The notes beneath the pieces are model-generated. The model ran no database searches. It saw nothing but the letters and a program-made list of their open reading frames with translations, and had not been told where the DNA came from. 29,439 nucleotides of DNA from IMG/VR virus record IMGVR_UViG_3300042691_028523, positions 1 through 29,439 of that record; one strand, 5' to 3'. A program made the translations under genes and the position numbers. Origin of the DNA: a virus. This document shows, one piece after another, positions 1 to 5,185 of the stretch (positions are counted from its first letter, which is position 1; each line of letters opens with the position of its first letter).

Positions 1-20
1 CCCCCCCCCCCCCCCCCCCC
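1..20. other. poly-C run at contig edge
   Basis: Twenty consecutive C residues open the window and pass directly into ordinary sequence. A homopolymer at the exact edge of a sequence is best explained as an assembly or sequencing artefact: two-colour Illumina chemistry gives poly-G read tails, seen as poly-C on the other strand. A genuine homopolymer genome end is possible but has no support here. Confidence 0.7.
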
Positions 21-60
21 GAGAGGGCTTTTTTCATCGCTGCGCTTTTCGTGGCTCATA

Positions 61-107
61 GGCTACGGTAGTGGGTAGCCTGCCCTATTTGAATGGGGTA
101 GGCATCC
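61..107 (+). promoter_or_regulatory. leader with overlapping inverted repeats
   Basis: The leader before the first gene contains GGCTAC (61-66) with its complement GTAGCC (75-80). A longer imperfect dyad follows, in which GCCTGCCCTA faces TGGGGTAGGC across TTTGAA. These could be an operator or an RNA hairpin in the first transcript. I see no convincing -35/-10 pair, and the rest of bases 21-129 shows no gene. Confidence 0.3.
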
Positions 108-129
108 TGCCACTTCCCCGAGATCCCGC

Positions 130-381
130 ATGAACACTGCGATCCTCACCGTTTCTGCGCAGCAGATCAGCCGCGCAACCCTCGCTGAACTGCTCGGCAG
201 CGACGGCCCCGCATACGAGGCCCTCGGCGCCGGCGTGACCGCTGCCTTGGATTGCCTGATCAATGCCCGCCAGTTCTATGCGCTTCCGCAGGGTCTGGAG
301 CCCGAGCTGCACCAGTTCGCCCTGCATCTGCATGAGGCGCTGGCGGCACTGGAGCGGGCCAAGCGCCAGGTGGGCGCGTGA
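130..381 (+). CDS. hypothetical protein, 83 aa
   Basis: This is the first complete gene in the window, an acidic and probably all-alpha protein of 83 residues (MNTAILTVSAQQI...). The middle and C-terminal half (LHQFALHLHEALAALERAKR) can form one long amphipathic helix, which hints at a small oligomerising protein. No catalytic motif or membrane segment is visible. The ATG at 130 has no Shine-Dalgarno sequence, as for most genes here. Third positions are strongly G or C, which supports real coding. It lies at the head of the early region, upstream of a ribbon-helix-helix gene and separated from it by CTAG-rich non-coding DNA. The function is unknown. Confidence 0.65.
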   Translation: MNTAILTVSAQQISRATLAELLGSDGPAYEALGAGVTAALDCLINARQFYALPQGLEPELHQFALHLHEALAALERAKRQVGA

Positions 382-404
382 AGCAGATCTGCGGCATCCC
401 TCCA

Positions 405-445
405 CTAGCCGCTAGCGGAGCCTAGCGTTCAGGTGTTGGCTAGCC
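405..445. repeat. cluster of CTAG-centred sites (1)
   Basis: Four CTAGC sites lie within about 40 bases: ACTAGCC (404-410), CGCTAGCGG (410-418), CCTAGCG (421-427) and GGCTAGCC (438-445). Two of them sit inside 8-base perfect palindromes. They lie just before and around the start of the ribbon-helix-helix gene. CTAG is generally an under-represented tetranucleotide in bacterial and phage DNA, so the clustering suggests selected protein-binding sites, possibly an operator for the adjacent ribbon-helix-helix protein. Confidence 0.4.
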
Positions 446-465
446 GTCGGCTGCCCCTCTCCGCC

Positions 466-672
466 ATGACTCCGAACTCCGCACTGATGATGCGTAAGCC
501 CAAGCGGGTGAGCATCACTGTCTCCCATTCCGTCGTCGATCGCCTGCAGCGGCTCAGCGATGAGCAGGGCCGCAGCACCAGCAATCTGGCCGCCCACCTG
601 CTGGAGGTGGCCCTGGACGCCATGGAAGGCGACCCACCGATCCACAAGCGCTGGCCCAACAAGGCCGCCTAG
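466..672 (+). CDS. ribbon-helix-helix DNA-binding protein
   Basis: This 68-residue protein has the layout of the CopG/Arc/MetJ ribbon-helix-helix fold. A short basic beta strand (KPKRVSITVS, residues 11-20) is followed by helix A (VVDRLQRLSDEQG), a turn with RSTSN, and helix B (LAAHLLEVALDAM). Proteins of this fold dimerise and insert the paired strands into the DNA major groove at short palindromes, usually as repressors of their own operon. I chose the ATG at 466. A GTG at 433 would add residues that overlap the CTAG cluster, and ATGs at 484-490 are also possible. A strong terminator follows the stop. CTAG-containing palindromes on both sides are plausible binding sites, which is inference. 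Confidence 0.65.
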   Translation: MTPNSALMMRKPKRVSITVSHSVVDRLQRLSDEQGRSTSNLAAHLLEVALDAMEGDPPIHKRWPNKAA

Positions 673-673
673 T

Positions 674-698
674 GCCCCGGCCCCAGCCGGGGCTTTTT
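674..698 (+). terminator. intrinsic terminator
   Basis: A perfect 8-base-pair GC stem, GCCCCGGC (674-681) with GCCGGGGC (686-693), encloses a CCCA loop and is followed at once by TTTTT (694-698). This is a textbook rho-independent terminator. It closes transcription of the first two genes and isolates the replication-like gene at 848, which must therefore have its own promoter in 699-847. Confidence 0.9.
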
Positions 699-713
699 CG
701 TGTCTGACCTCTG

Positions 714-789
714 GCTAGCAGGGCGGGATCCATGGGACCCAGCGGATGCGGCGCTAGTGCTCTTGATCTGCGGCTAGCTGCCGCTAGTG
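714..789. repeat. cluster of CTAG-centred sites (2)
   Basis: Four further CTAG sites lie in the spacer between the terminator and the gene at 848: GGCTAGCA (713-720), GCGCTAGTG (751-759), CGGCTAGCTG (771-780) and CCGCTAGTG (781-789). Their flanks resemble those of the first cluster, with a C/G pair before and G/C after. The gene downstream also begins with a ribbon-helix-helix-like segment. Confidence 0.4.
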
Positions 790-797
790 TCTGCTGT

Positions 798-827
798 AGC
801 CGAGGGCTACCGCTCAGCGCCTCGGCT
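798..827. promoter_or_regulatory. inverted repeat, candidate operator
   Basis: AGCCGAGG (798-805) is mirrored perfectly by CCTCGGCT (820-827) across 14 bases. It lies 20 bases before the GTG start at 848 and has no T tract, so an operator or 5' leader hairpin is more likely than a terminator. Confidence 0.4.
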
Positions 828-847
828 CATACTTTCAGCTACCGCCC

Positions 848-1474
848 GTGCCACAGCTCAATTTCACGATTCCGGCCGACCTGCTGGACAGGATCGACGC
901 CGCAAAGCCCAACTATCTAGACAGGAAGGGCTTTCTCTGCCTGCTGCTTGAACAGCAGTTGACAGGGGGAGCTACAGTACGCGCCTACCGTGTCGGTGCG
1001 GGAACCAGTTCTCTTGTAGAACAATCTATGCAAGACCTGCCAAAGGAGCAGGTCAAGCAAGGGTTGCCTACGCAGCAAGGGCTTTTGGATCCTGGCTTTG
1101 GGGTCCCTCTTGAACCAAAAAAAAATAAACCTAAACCATATAAAGGTAGAAAGCAGGGTAAAAAGCGCCCTGAATATACCCCTGAATTTGAAGCCTTCTG
1201 GCGCGCTTACCAGAGTCTCCCTGTAAAGGCTTGCAAGCAGTCCAAGCCTCTGGCGCTGGATGCCTGGACTGAAGCCGTGACCGATCACACGGCCGATGAC
1301 CTGCTGAAAGCGGTGCAGGCCCTCCTGGCCCTGCAAGAGCGCGAGCTGCGCTCTGAGCGGGGCTTCACCGTGACCATGCCCGACTGCTTCCGCTGGCTGC
1401 GAGACGAGTGCTACCTAGCCCTGCTGGAGCAGGAGCAACCTGCGCAGTCGTCCAAGCCTTCGTGGATGCTCTGA
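848..1474 (+). CDS. replication-organiser-like protein with RHH-like N-terminus
   Basis: This 208-residue protein has two parts. Residues 1-40 (PQLNFTIPADLLDRIDAAK, then the hydrophobic helix FLCLLLEQQL) look like a ribbon-helix-helix DNA-binding unit. A low-complexity basic linker follows at about residues 85-112, rich in K, P and Q. Residues 113-195 (FEAFWRAYQSLP, AWTEAV, LLKAVQALLALQ, MPDCFRWLRDECY) match the general pattern of the C-terminal domain of phage replication-initiation or helicase-loader proteins (FEAFWxAYP...AW...PxxxWL). The likely role is origin recognition and recruitment of replication enzymes. The start is a GTG. The linker is encoded by a sharply AT-rich stretch preceded by repeats, as in lambda O, where the origin lies inside the gene. 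The assignment rests on pattern only. Confidence 0.55.
   Translation: MPQLNFTIPADLLDRIDAAKPNYLDRKGFLCLLLEQQLTGGATVRAYRVGAGTSSLVEQSMQDLPKEQVKQGLPTQQGLLDPGFGVPLEPKKNKPKPYKGRKQGKKRPEYTPEFEAFWRAYQSLPVKACKQSKPLALDAWTEAVTDHTADDLLKAVQALLALQERELRSERGFTVTMPDCFRWLRDECYLALLEQEQPAQSSKPSWML
1034..1165. other. candidate replication origin inside the replication gene
   Basis: A perfect inverted repeat, GACCTGC (1034-1040) with GCAGGTC (1048-1054), is followed by two direct copies of AGCAAGGG (1056-1063 and 1074-1081, 18 bases apart). A strongly AT-rich patch follows at about 1112-1165, containing a run of nine A residues. The surrounding DNA is GC-rich. Repeats beside an AT-rich unwinding segment inside an initiator gene is the lambda-type origin layout. 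The coding sequence here is a low-complexity linker that would tolerate such a site. Confidence 0.35.
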
Positions 1475-1475
1475 G

Positions 1476-1778
1476 ATGAAGCTCTACGAACCCCAAGCGG
1501 CCAATCACTTCGTCTTTGCCACCGTCTCGATCACGGCCCGCGAGGGCACGGCCCCGGACTACAAGGCGATCAGCGCCCAGTCCATTGACGCGGCCCTGAA
1601 CCAGCTGGATGCCTCGCGGCTGCGCAGCGCCTACCCGTACCCACTGGGCCGCTACGACGAGCACGGTCGCTACTGCACCTACACACCGCCGATAGAAGGC
1701 GTCACCCCCGGCCGCTTTGTCTTGCACCCCCTGGCCTACGAGGAGCACAAGCGCGAGCAGGTGGCGTCATGGCGCTGA
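1476..1778 (+). CDS. hypothetical protein, 100 aa
   Basis: This 100-residue soluble protein (MKLYEPQAANHFVFATVS...) starts one base after the stop of the replication-like gene and overlaps the next gene by ten bases, so it belongs to a translationally coupled early operon. Features include a beta-rich start (HFVFATVSITA) and an aromatic, tyrosine-rich middle (YPYPLGRYDEHGRYCTYTP). No known catalytic motif is visible. Third-position GC bias supports real coding. Its place between replication and nuclease genes suggests a role in early phage DNA metabolism or host takeover, but the sequence does not show one. Confidence 0.65.
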   Translation: MKLYEPQAANHFVFATVSITAREGTAPDYKAISAQSIDAALNQLDASRLRSAYPYPLGRYDEHGRYCTYTPPIEGVTPGRFVLHPLAYEEHKREQVASWR

Positions 1779-2044
1779 AACGCGTGAGCACCGAGCTGGC
1801 AGCGCGCAAGTTGCTGCAGCGCCTGGTGGATTCCGGTCGGTGCCAGATGGAGCACTTCGACTACCCCACCGTTGCCCACTGCAACCCGGAGACCTACCGC
1901 AACCTGCTGCGCGACCCTGACCCGGAGGAGGCCGTGGCAATCAGCGACCCCCGCGACTTCATCCCGACCGTGGGCCCAACCCCGGCCGAAGCGCCAGAGC
2001 TGCCGCTGACGCTGGAGCAACCGCTGGAGGAGGCGCCATGGTGA
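1769..2044 (+). CDS. hypothetical protein, 91 aa
   Basis: This 91-residue protein overlaps its upstream neighbour by ten bases and its downstream neighbour by seven. The N-terminal half is helical and mixed in charge (LKRVSTELAARKLLQRLVDSG). The C-terminal third is a proline- and glutamate-rich tail (PTPAEAPELPLTLEQPLEEAP) that is probably disordered and might mediate a protein contact. No enzyme or DNA-binding motif is evident. It is part of the coupled early operon leading to the exonuclease gene. The function is unknown. Confidence 0.6.
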   Translation: MALKRVSTELAARKLLQRLVDSGRCQMEHFDYPTVAHCNPETYRNLLRDPDPEEAVAISDPRDFIPTVGPTPAEAPELPLTLEQPLEEAPW

Positions 2045-2376
2045 GCCTCGGCCCCCTGTTTGACTACTCCGCTAGGGCTAGCGAGGCGGCACGCGACTGC
2101 GGCATTGCCGTGGTTGGTCGCAATGCTGGGGTGGCCTTCATGGAAGCGGCCAAGGCCGTGATCCTCGACCGCTTGGCTGGCCAGGAGGTGCTGGCCGAGG
2201 AAATGCGCCGCCTCTGCGAGGAAGCCGGCATCCATCCCCATCACCACAACGCGTGGGGCAGCCTGACCAACCAACTGGTCAAGGCCGGAATCCTGCAGGA
2301 CACCGGCCGCATTGCCAAAAGCACCCGCGTCACCTCTCACGCACGCCGCAACACCGTTTGGAAAGTGCGCTCATGA
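2038..2376 (+). CDS. small winged-helix-like phage protein
   Basis: This 112-residue protein has a recognisable C-terminal pattern: AGIHPHHHNAWGSL, LVKAGIL, then KSTRVTSHARRNTVW. Small phage proteins with the pattern GI-P-HHN-AWG, a G-turn and S-x-HAR-x-VW are common beside phage replication genes and are predicted to adopt a winged-helix-like fold. DNA binding is therefore plausible, but no target can be named. The N-terminal half is alanine-rich and helical. It ends in an ATGA overlap with the exonuclease gene, which implies coupled translation. The family resemblance is from memory of the pattern only. Confidence 0.55.
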   Translation: MVSLGPLFDYSARASEAARDCGIAVVGRNAGVAFMEAAKAVILDRLAGQEVLAEEMRRLCEEAGIHPHHHNAWGSLTNQLVKAGILQDTGRIAKSTRVTSHARRNTVWKVRS

Positions 2377-3002
2377 CCTGGCTCACCCCTCTCCCCATCA
2401 CCCGCGATGACGCCACCTGGTCGTATCGCCGCACCGACACCGGCCACACCTTCCCCGCCTCGATCACGCAGGTGATTGGGGCCGTCACCCTCACCGATGC
2501 CGACCGCGCCAACATTGAGGCGTACCGCTCCAGCTGGGAACCTCGCGGCAACACCGTCCATGCCTGCCTGGAGTCTTGGCTCAAGACCGGCACCAGGCCC
2601 TCGGCCGATGACTGCGGCGACTACGCCGATTGGGTGTACCCGCTGATTGACCATCAGATCTGGCAGCACTGTGAGGTGATCGCCTCCGAGCTGACCGTCT
2701 GCGACATGCGTCAGAACTGGGCCGGCACGCTCGACGTGATCGTGCGCTGGCACAAGGGCGGCCACGGCATCGTCGATCTCAAGACCAAGAGCAAGCCCGG
2801 CAGCGGCAAACAGGACGTGCGGCCCCAGCTCGGTGCCGGCACCCGTGCCGTGATCGACAGCTACCAGCTCAACCCCACGCGCAACCTGGCGCTCTGGGCC
2901 TATCCGGGCCAGATGGTCCCCGAGGGCTTTGAGCCGCAGGCGTGTCTGGATGGCTGGGCTGATGTCTTTGAGCAGTACATCCAGCGCTTCCGGGCTTTCT
3001 AG
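2373..3002 (+). CDS. PD-(D/E)XK exonuclease (RecB/Cas4-like)
   Basis: This 209-residue protein carries the core of RecB-type PD-(D/E)XK nucleases: a helix with GNTVHACLESWL (His63), an acidic residue in ASELTV (Glu106), AGTLDVIV (Asp121), the IVDLKTK signature (Asp135, Lys137), and the following SYQLNPTRNLALW helix, which holds the expected Gln165. Such phage enzymes bind Mg2+ and degrade DNA ends for recombination, repair or host DNA breakdown. I chose the ATG at 2373, which overlaps the upstream stop as ATGA. An open frame extends further upstream but there it shadows the preceding gene. With RusA downstream it forms a likely recombination set. The gene ends an operon before a 211-base intergenic region. 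Confidence 0.8.
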   Translation: MTWLTPLPITRDDATWSYRRTDTGHTFPASITQVIGAVTLTDADRANIEAYRSSWEPRGNTVHACLESWLKTGTRPSADDCGDYADWVYPLIDHQIWQHCEVIASELTVCDMRQNWAGTLDVIVRWHKGGHGIVDLKTKSKPGSGKQDVRPQLGAGTRAVIDSYQLNPTRNLALWAYPGQMVPEGFEPQACLDGWADVFEQYIQRFRAF

Positions 3003-3057
3003 GCGCTGATTAGCCGCGCCTAGCCCTCTGGGCCCTCATCCCATGGCACCATTGGCT

Positions 3058-3130
3058 TGCCGGGATGGTCCGAATACAAGACCCTCGCGGGGAATCAGGA
3101 CAGGGCATGCGGCCCATCGGAATCCCGGCA
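3058..3130 (+). other. predicted structured element, possible ncRNA
   Basis: This part of the 3003-3213 gap folds into a long imperfect stem. TGCCGGGAT (3058-3066) pairs with ATCCCGGCA (3122-3130), and after a two-base bulge TCCGA (3069-3073) pairs with TCGGA (3117-3121). Two small inner hairpins are possible: CCC-TCGC-GGG, and GGGC-ATGCG-GCCC. There is no T tract. It could be a structured 3' end, a small RNA or an origin-type structure. The right arm resembles a tRNA T-arm and acceptor end, but no cloverleaf fits. Confidence 0.3.
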
Positions 3131-3149
3131 CCCCTTCCGCTAGCCCCCC

Positions 3150-3178
3150 TTGACGGTTGCGTCAGGCTAGCCTACGAT
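3150..3178 (+). promoter_or_regulatory. sigma70-type promoter
   Basis: TTGACG (3150-3155) and TACGAT (3173-3178) are separated by exactly 17 bases, a near-consensus primary-sigma promoter. A start site near 3185 fits the ATG at 3214. The spacer contains a GGCTAGCC palindrome, and another CTAGC lies just upstream (3140-3144), so the promoter may be under the same regulator as the first genes. It would drive the small-gene operon from 3214 onward. Confidence 0.65.
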
Positions 3179-3213
3179 CCAGAAGCAACGGGGCGACCCT
3201 CCGCATCTCACCC

Positions 3214-3432
3214 ATGACCACCACCCCCACGGTGGAGCAGCTGGTTTCAGATTCCCTGCTCACCACTGGTTACAACGCTGGCTTCTGCCAGTGGCGCGAC
3301 GACGACGGCACGCTTTTCCTCATGCTGCCCGCCAGGCTGCAGCAGGAGCTGGACTGGTTTTACGACGAGGCCGACCCGGACTGGATGAACCGCATCAGCT
3401 TCCCCGCCGTTGAGGATGGCCGCGATGACTAG
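3214..3432 (+). CDS. hypothetical protein, 72 aa
   Basis: This small acidic protein of 72 residues begins MTTTPTVEQLVSDSLL. I chose the ATG at 3214 because the upstream in-frame TTG at 3157 lies inside the promoter. The sequence is rich in aspartate and aromatic residues (CQWRDDDGTLFLMLPARL, ELDWFYDEADPDW). Highly acidic small early proteins of phages often bind host enzymes or mimic DNA, but that is only a possibility here. It is the first gene of the operon driven by the promoter at 3150 and overlaps the next gene by eight bases. Confidence 0.6.
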   Translation: MTTTPTVEQLVSDSLLTTGYNAGFCQWRDDDGTLFLMLPARLQQELDWFYDEADPDWMNRISFPAVEDGRDD

Positions 3433-3595
3433 GCCTAACGAGCTGCAGCGCCTCCTCGACGAGGCCATCACCGACGACATCCACGAGGAGTCAGCCATTG
3501 AGTACCTCGAAGACCGTTCCCTCCCCTTCTTCAGTCACTCCCGCCAGTACCTGATTGAGCTGGCCTACCGCAACGGCTGGAGGCCAACGCCATGA
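3425..3595 (+). CDS. hypothetical protein, 56 aa
   Basis: This 56-residue protein (MTRPNELQRLLDEAI...) starts inside the end of the preceding gene and overlaps the following start by four bases, so translation is coupled on both sides. It is mostly helical and acidic, ending RQYLIELAYRNGWRPTP. There is no recognisable family motif. A TTG five codons upstream is a less likely start. Strong third-position GC bias supports coding. Confidence 0.55.
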   Translation: MTRPNELQRLLDEAITDDIHEESAIEYLEDRSLPFFSHSRQYLIELAYRNGWRPTP

Positions 3596-3786
3596 GCTTC
3601 CTCGTCACCTTCTATTCCGCCTTCGACCTCAACTTGGTCCGCACGCTCCAAGGCACCGACTACAGCCTTCAGCCCGTCACCGAAACCCTCATCGCCCCGT
3701 CCACCTGGAACGAGCGACAGGTCTCTGAAGCCTTCCTCCGCAATCACCCCGGCACCCAACTCATTGCCTGCCTGAAGCAGCCATGA
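3592..3786 (+). CDS. hypothetical protein, 64 aa
   Basis: This 64-residue protein begins MSFLVTFYSAFDLN and overlaps both neighbours as ATGA. The composition suggests a small alpha/beta fold, with strand FLVTFYSAF, a central turn and helix QVSEAFLRNHPG, then strand TQLIACLKQ. The next small gene repeats the same order, ending in helix then strand (FRVIRVDQD), so the two may be distantly related small early proteins. The function is unknown. Confidence 0.55.
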   Translation: MSFLVTFYSAFDLNLVRTLQGTDYSLQPVTETLIAPSTWNERQVSEAFLRNHPGTQLIACLKQP

Positions 3787-3968
3787 CCTACGCCATCCAA
3801 TCCCTCACCGCCGCTGGTTGGTCATCCAACTTTCCCCTCCTTGATTCACCCCTCAACCCTGACGCCAATGTCTTTGAACAACACGAACGTGCCACCCGCC
3901 TCGCTGCCGACCTTCACGACCTCTGGCCCGACGCCACCTTCCGTGTCATCCGCGTCGATCAGGACTGA
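3783..3968 (+). CDS. hypothetical protein, 61 aa
   Basis: This 61-residue protein (MTYAIQSLTAAGWSS...) is joined to its upstream neighbour by an ATGA overlap. The C-terminal part, a helix RATRLAADLHDLWPD followed by strand ATFRVIRVDQD, looks like a small alpha/beta domain. Codon third positions stay strongly C in this frame to its end, so it rather than the overlapping frame is the real reading here. No function can be assigned. Confidence 0.55.
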   Translation: MTYAIQSLTAAGWSSNFPLLDSPLNPDANVFEQHERATRLAADLHDLWPDATFRVIRVDQD

Positions 3969-4125
3969 GCCCTCCCTGCCCACCTTCACCCGTCGCCGTA
4001 CTCGTCATGCCCGCCGCACGCACCGCACCACCCGCCGCAGCTTCCTCAATCGCCACGCTGACGCCATCCTCTTCCTCTGGTCTTGCCTGCTCATCGCCGG
4101 CCTCATCATCCTCGCCCTCACTTGA
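3943..4125 (+). CDS. small basic single-pass membrane protein
   Basis: In the frame ending at 4125 a very basic stretch (TRRRTRHARRTHRTTRRS) is followed by a hydrophobic segment (ILFLWSCLLIAGLIILALT) that ends the protein. This is the layout of a small tail-anchored membrane protein with a cytoplasmic basic arm. Third positions are overwhelmingly C through 3969-4122, which identifies this frame as coding. The start is unclear: GTG at 3943 limits the overlap with the previous gene to 26 bases, while ATG at 3868 would add 25 residues in a region where the other frame looks real. The role is unknown, possibly acting at the host membrane. Confidence 0.5.
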   Translation: MSSASIRTEPSLPTFTRRRTRHARRTHRTTRRSFLNRHADAILFLWSCLLIAGLIILALT

Positions 4126-4141
4126 CGCCACACTGGAGGAG

Positions 4142-4417
4142 TTGACCGAGCTGGCCCAGCATGAAAAGGCCCTTCAAGCGAGACGACAAACACTCCTTGA
4201 CGCGTTGGATCAACTGGTGGAAGCGGGTGAAGCAGAGGAAGCAATGGAATGGAACGACTACAAGATCACCCGTCGCATCCGCAAGTCGTACACCTATCCG
4301 GAGCACATCAGCGACCAGCGTGAGCAGCTGAAGGCCGCCGAGAAACTCGCCATCGCCCTAGGCGAGGCCGAGGTGAAGCAGACCAGCTTCTGGGAAGTGC
4401 GGCAACCCAAGGCATGA
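4142..4417 (+). CDS. coiled-coil phage protein, about 91 aa
   Basis: The coding part begins around 4121-4142. Residues LTELAQHEKALQARRQTLLDALDQLV form a coiled coil, then WNDYKITRRIRKSYTYPEHI, a second helix EQLKAAEKLAIALGEAE and a final strand. Small proteins with this coil, a RxxRRSYTYP-like strand and coil plan are frequent in phage recombination regions and have no settled function. The start is doubtful: there is no ATG near 4130, TTG at 4142 lies directly after GGAGGAG, and an in-frame ATG at 4007 would add low-complexity sequence overlapping the membrane-protein gene. It overlaps the RusA gene as ATGA. Confidence 0.55.
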   Translation: MTELAQHEKALQARRQTLLDALDQLVEAGEAEEAMEWNDYKITRRIRKSYTYPEHISDQREQLKAAEKLAIALGEAEVKQTSFWEVRQPKA

Positions 4418-4845
4418 GCGCCATCACCTTCACCGTGGCCGGCATGGCGCCTCAGCCTCAGGGCAGCAAGCGGCACGTAGGCAACGGGGTGATGGTCGAA
4501 TCCTGCAAGAACCTCAAGCCCTGGCGCTACCTGGTGCAGCAGGCCGCCGTCAACCTCAACCATCCCACCATCCTCGGCCCCGTCTCCCTCTCCTGCGTCT
4601 TCCTCTTCCCCCGTCCCAAGTCCCACTACACCAGCAAAGGCGCTCTGCGCCCCACCGCTCCAGCCTTCCATTCCGTCAAGCCCGATGGCTCCAAGTGCCT
4701 GCGCTCTACTGAAGACGCTCTGGTCGATGCTGGCCTCCTTCAAGATGACGCCCGCATTGCCGTTTCCTCCTACACCAAGCGCTACACCGTCGGCACCGAG
4801 CACCCCGGAGCCCTCATCACCATCATTCCCCTCTCGGCAACCTAA
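4414..4845 (+). CDS. rusA: RusA-family Holliday junction resolvase
   Basis: This 143-residue protein matches RusA endonucleases, dimeric Mg2+-dependent enzymes that cut four-way DNA junctions. Visible landmarks are the N-terminal PQPQGSKRH loop, the core strand and turn FLFPRPKSHYT, then KPDGSKCLRSTEDALVDAGL and LQDDARI, which carry the acidic residues of the active site (Asp91, Asp101, Asp111, Asp112), and a lysine in YTKRY. Length is normal for the family (about 120-150). It starts in an ATGA overlap with the coiled-coil gene. With the exonuclease at 2373 it makes a phage recombination and branch-resolution module that also readies DNA for packaging. Confidence 0.85.
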   Translation: MSAITFTVAGMAPQPQGSKRHVGNGVMVESCKNLKPWRYLVQQAAVNLNHPTILGPVSLSCVFLFPRPKSHYTSKGALRPTAPAFHSVKPDGSKCLRSTEDALVDAGLLQDDARIAVSSYTKRYTVGTEHPGALITIIPLSAT

Positions 4846-4847
4846 CC
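4836..4847 (+). promoter_or_regulatory. junction motif GGCAACCTAA
   Basis: GGCAACCTAACC spans the end of the RusA gene, and its TAA is the RusA stop. It lies 14 bases before the next ATG (4862) and is the first copy of the recurring junction motif GG(C/A)AAC(C/T)T. Confidence 0.35.
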
Positions 4848-4861
4848 ACAACGCCAGGACC

Positions 4862-5176
4862 ATGGAGCCGTGGTCGATCGTCGCTAACCACCCCTTTGAC
4901 GGTGACCCGTTCGGCCTGGTCATTGATCTGGACGTGACCTTTGCTGATGCGGAGCACATCGCCATCAACCTGCTCGGCACCTTCAAGCTCACGGGTGCCT
5001 TCATCCCCTCCTCGGCCATTCACCCCCTGCAGGGGCAGTACCTCTTCCTCTACCGCGTAGACCCTGAGCGCAACCCTCGCATGGCCAGCATCTGGGCCGA
5101 CAACTTGGACGATGCCGAACTGCGACTGAACATCCTCGCGGCAGACGGCATCCTCTTGATGCCCGCTTCCGGTTAA
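4862..5176 (+). CDS. hypothetical protein, 104 aa
   Basis: This 104-residue protein (MEPWSIVANHPFDGDPFGL...) is predicted to be beta-rich in the middle (HIAINLLGTFKLTGAFI, QYLFLYRVDPE) with an acidic C-terminal helix (DNLDDAELRLNILAADG). I chose the ATG at 4862 because sequence upstream in this frame shadows RusA. It is the last gene before the packaging block, nine bases before the small terminase, and could be co-transcribed with it. No family is recognised. Confidence 0.6.
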   Translation: MEPWSIVANHPFDGDPFGLVIDLDVTFADAEHIAINLLGTFKLTGAFIPSSAIHPLQGQYLFLYRVDPERNPRMASIWADNLDDAELRLNILAADGILLMPASG

Positions 5177-5185
5177 ACTCCGGCC

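Noticed and set aside
2253-2372. Upstream extension of the exonuclease frame
   Set aside because: It overlaps the winged-helix-like gene with poor coding character. The ATGA start at 2373 gives a normal family length.
3100-3137. tRNA-like 3' half (GGAATCCCGGCACCCC)
   Set aside because: No matching acceptor 5' strand, anticodon arm or D-arm can be found, and the arm pairs better with 3058-3066.
3042-3152. 36-codon + strand frame in the gap after the exonuclease
   Set aside because: It is low-complexity, without coding-type third positions, and overlaps the structured element and the promoter -35.
4685-4861. Upstream part of the frame of the 104-residue protein
   Set aside because: It is a proline- and serine-rich shadow of the RusA gene. 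The ATG at 4862 after the RusA stop is the natural start.
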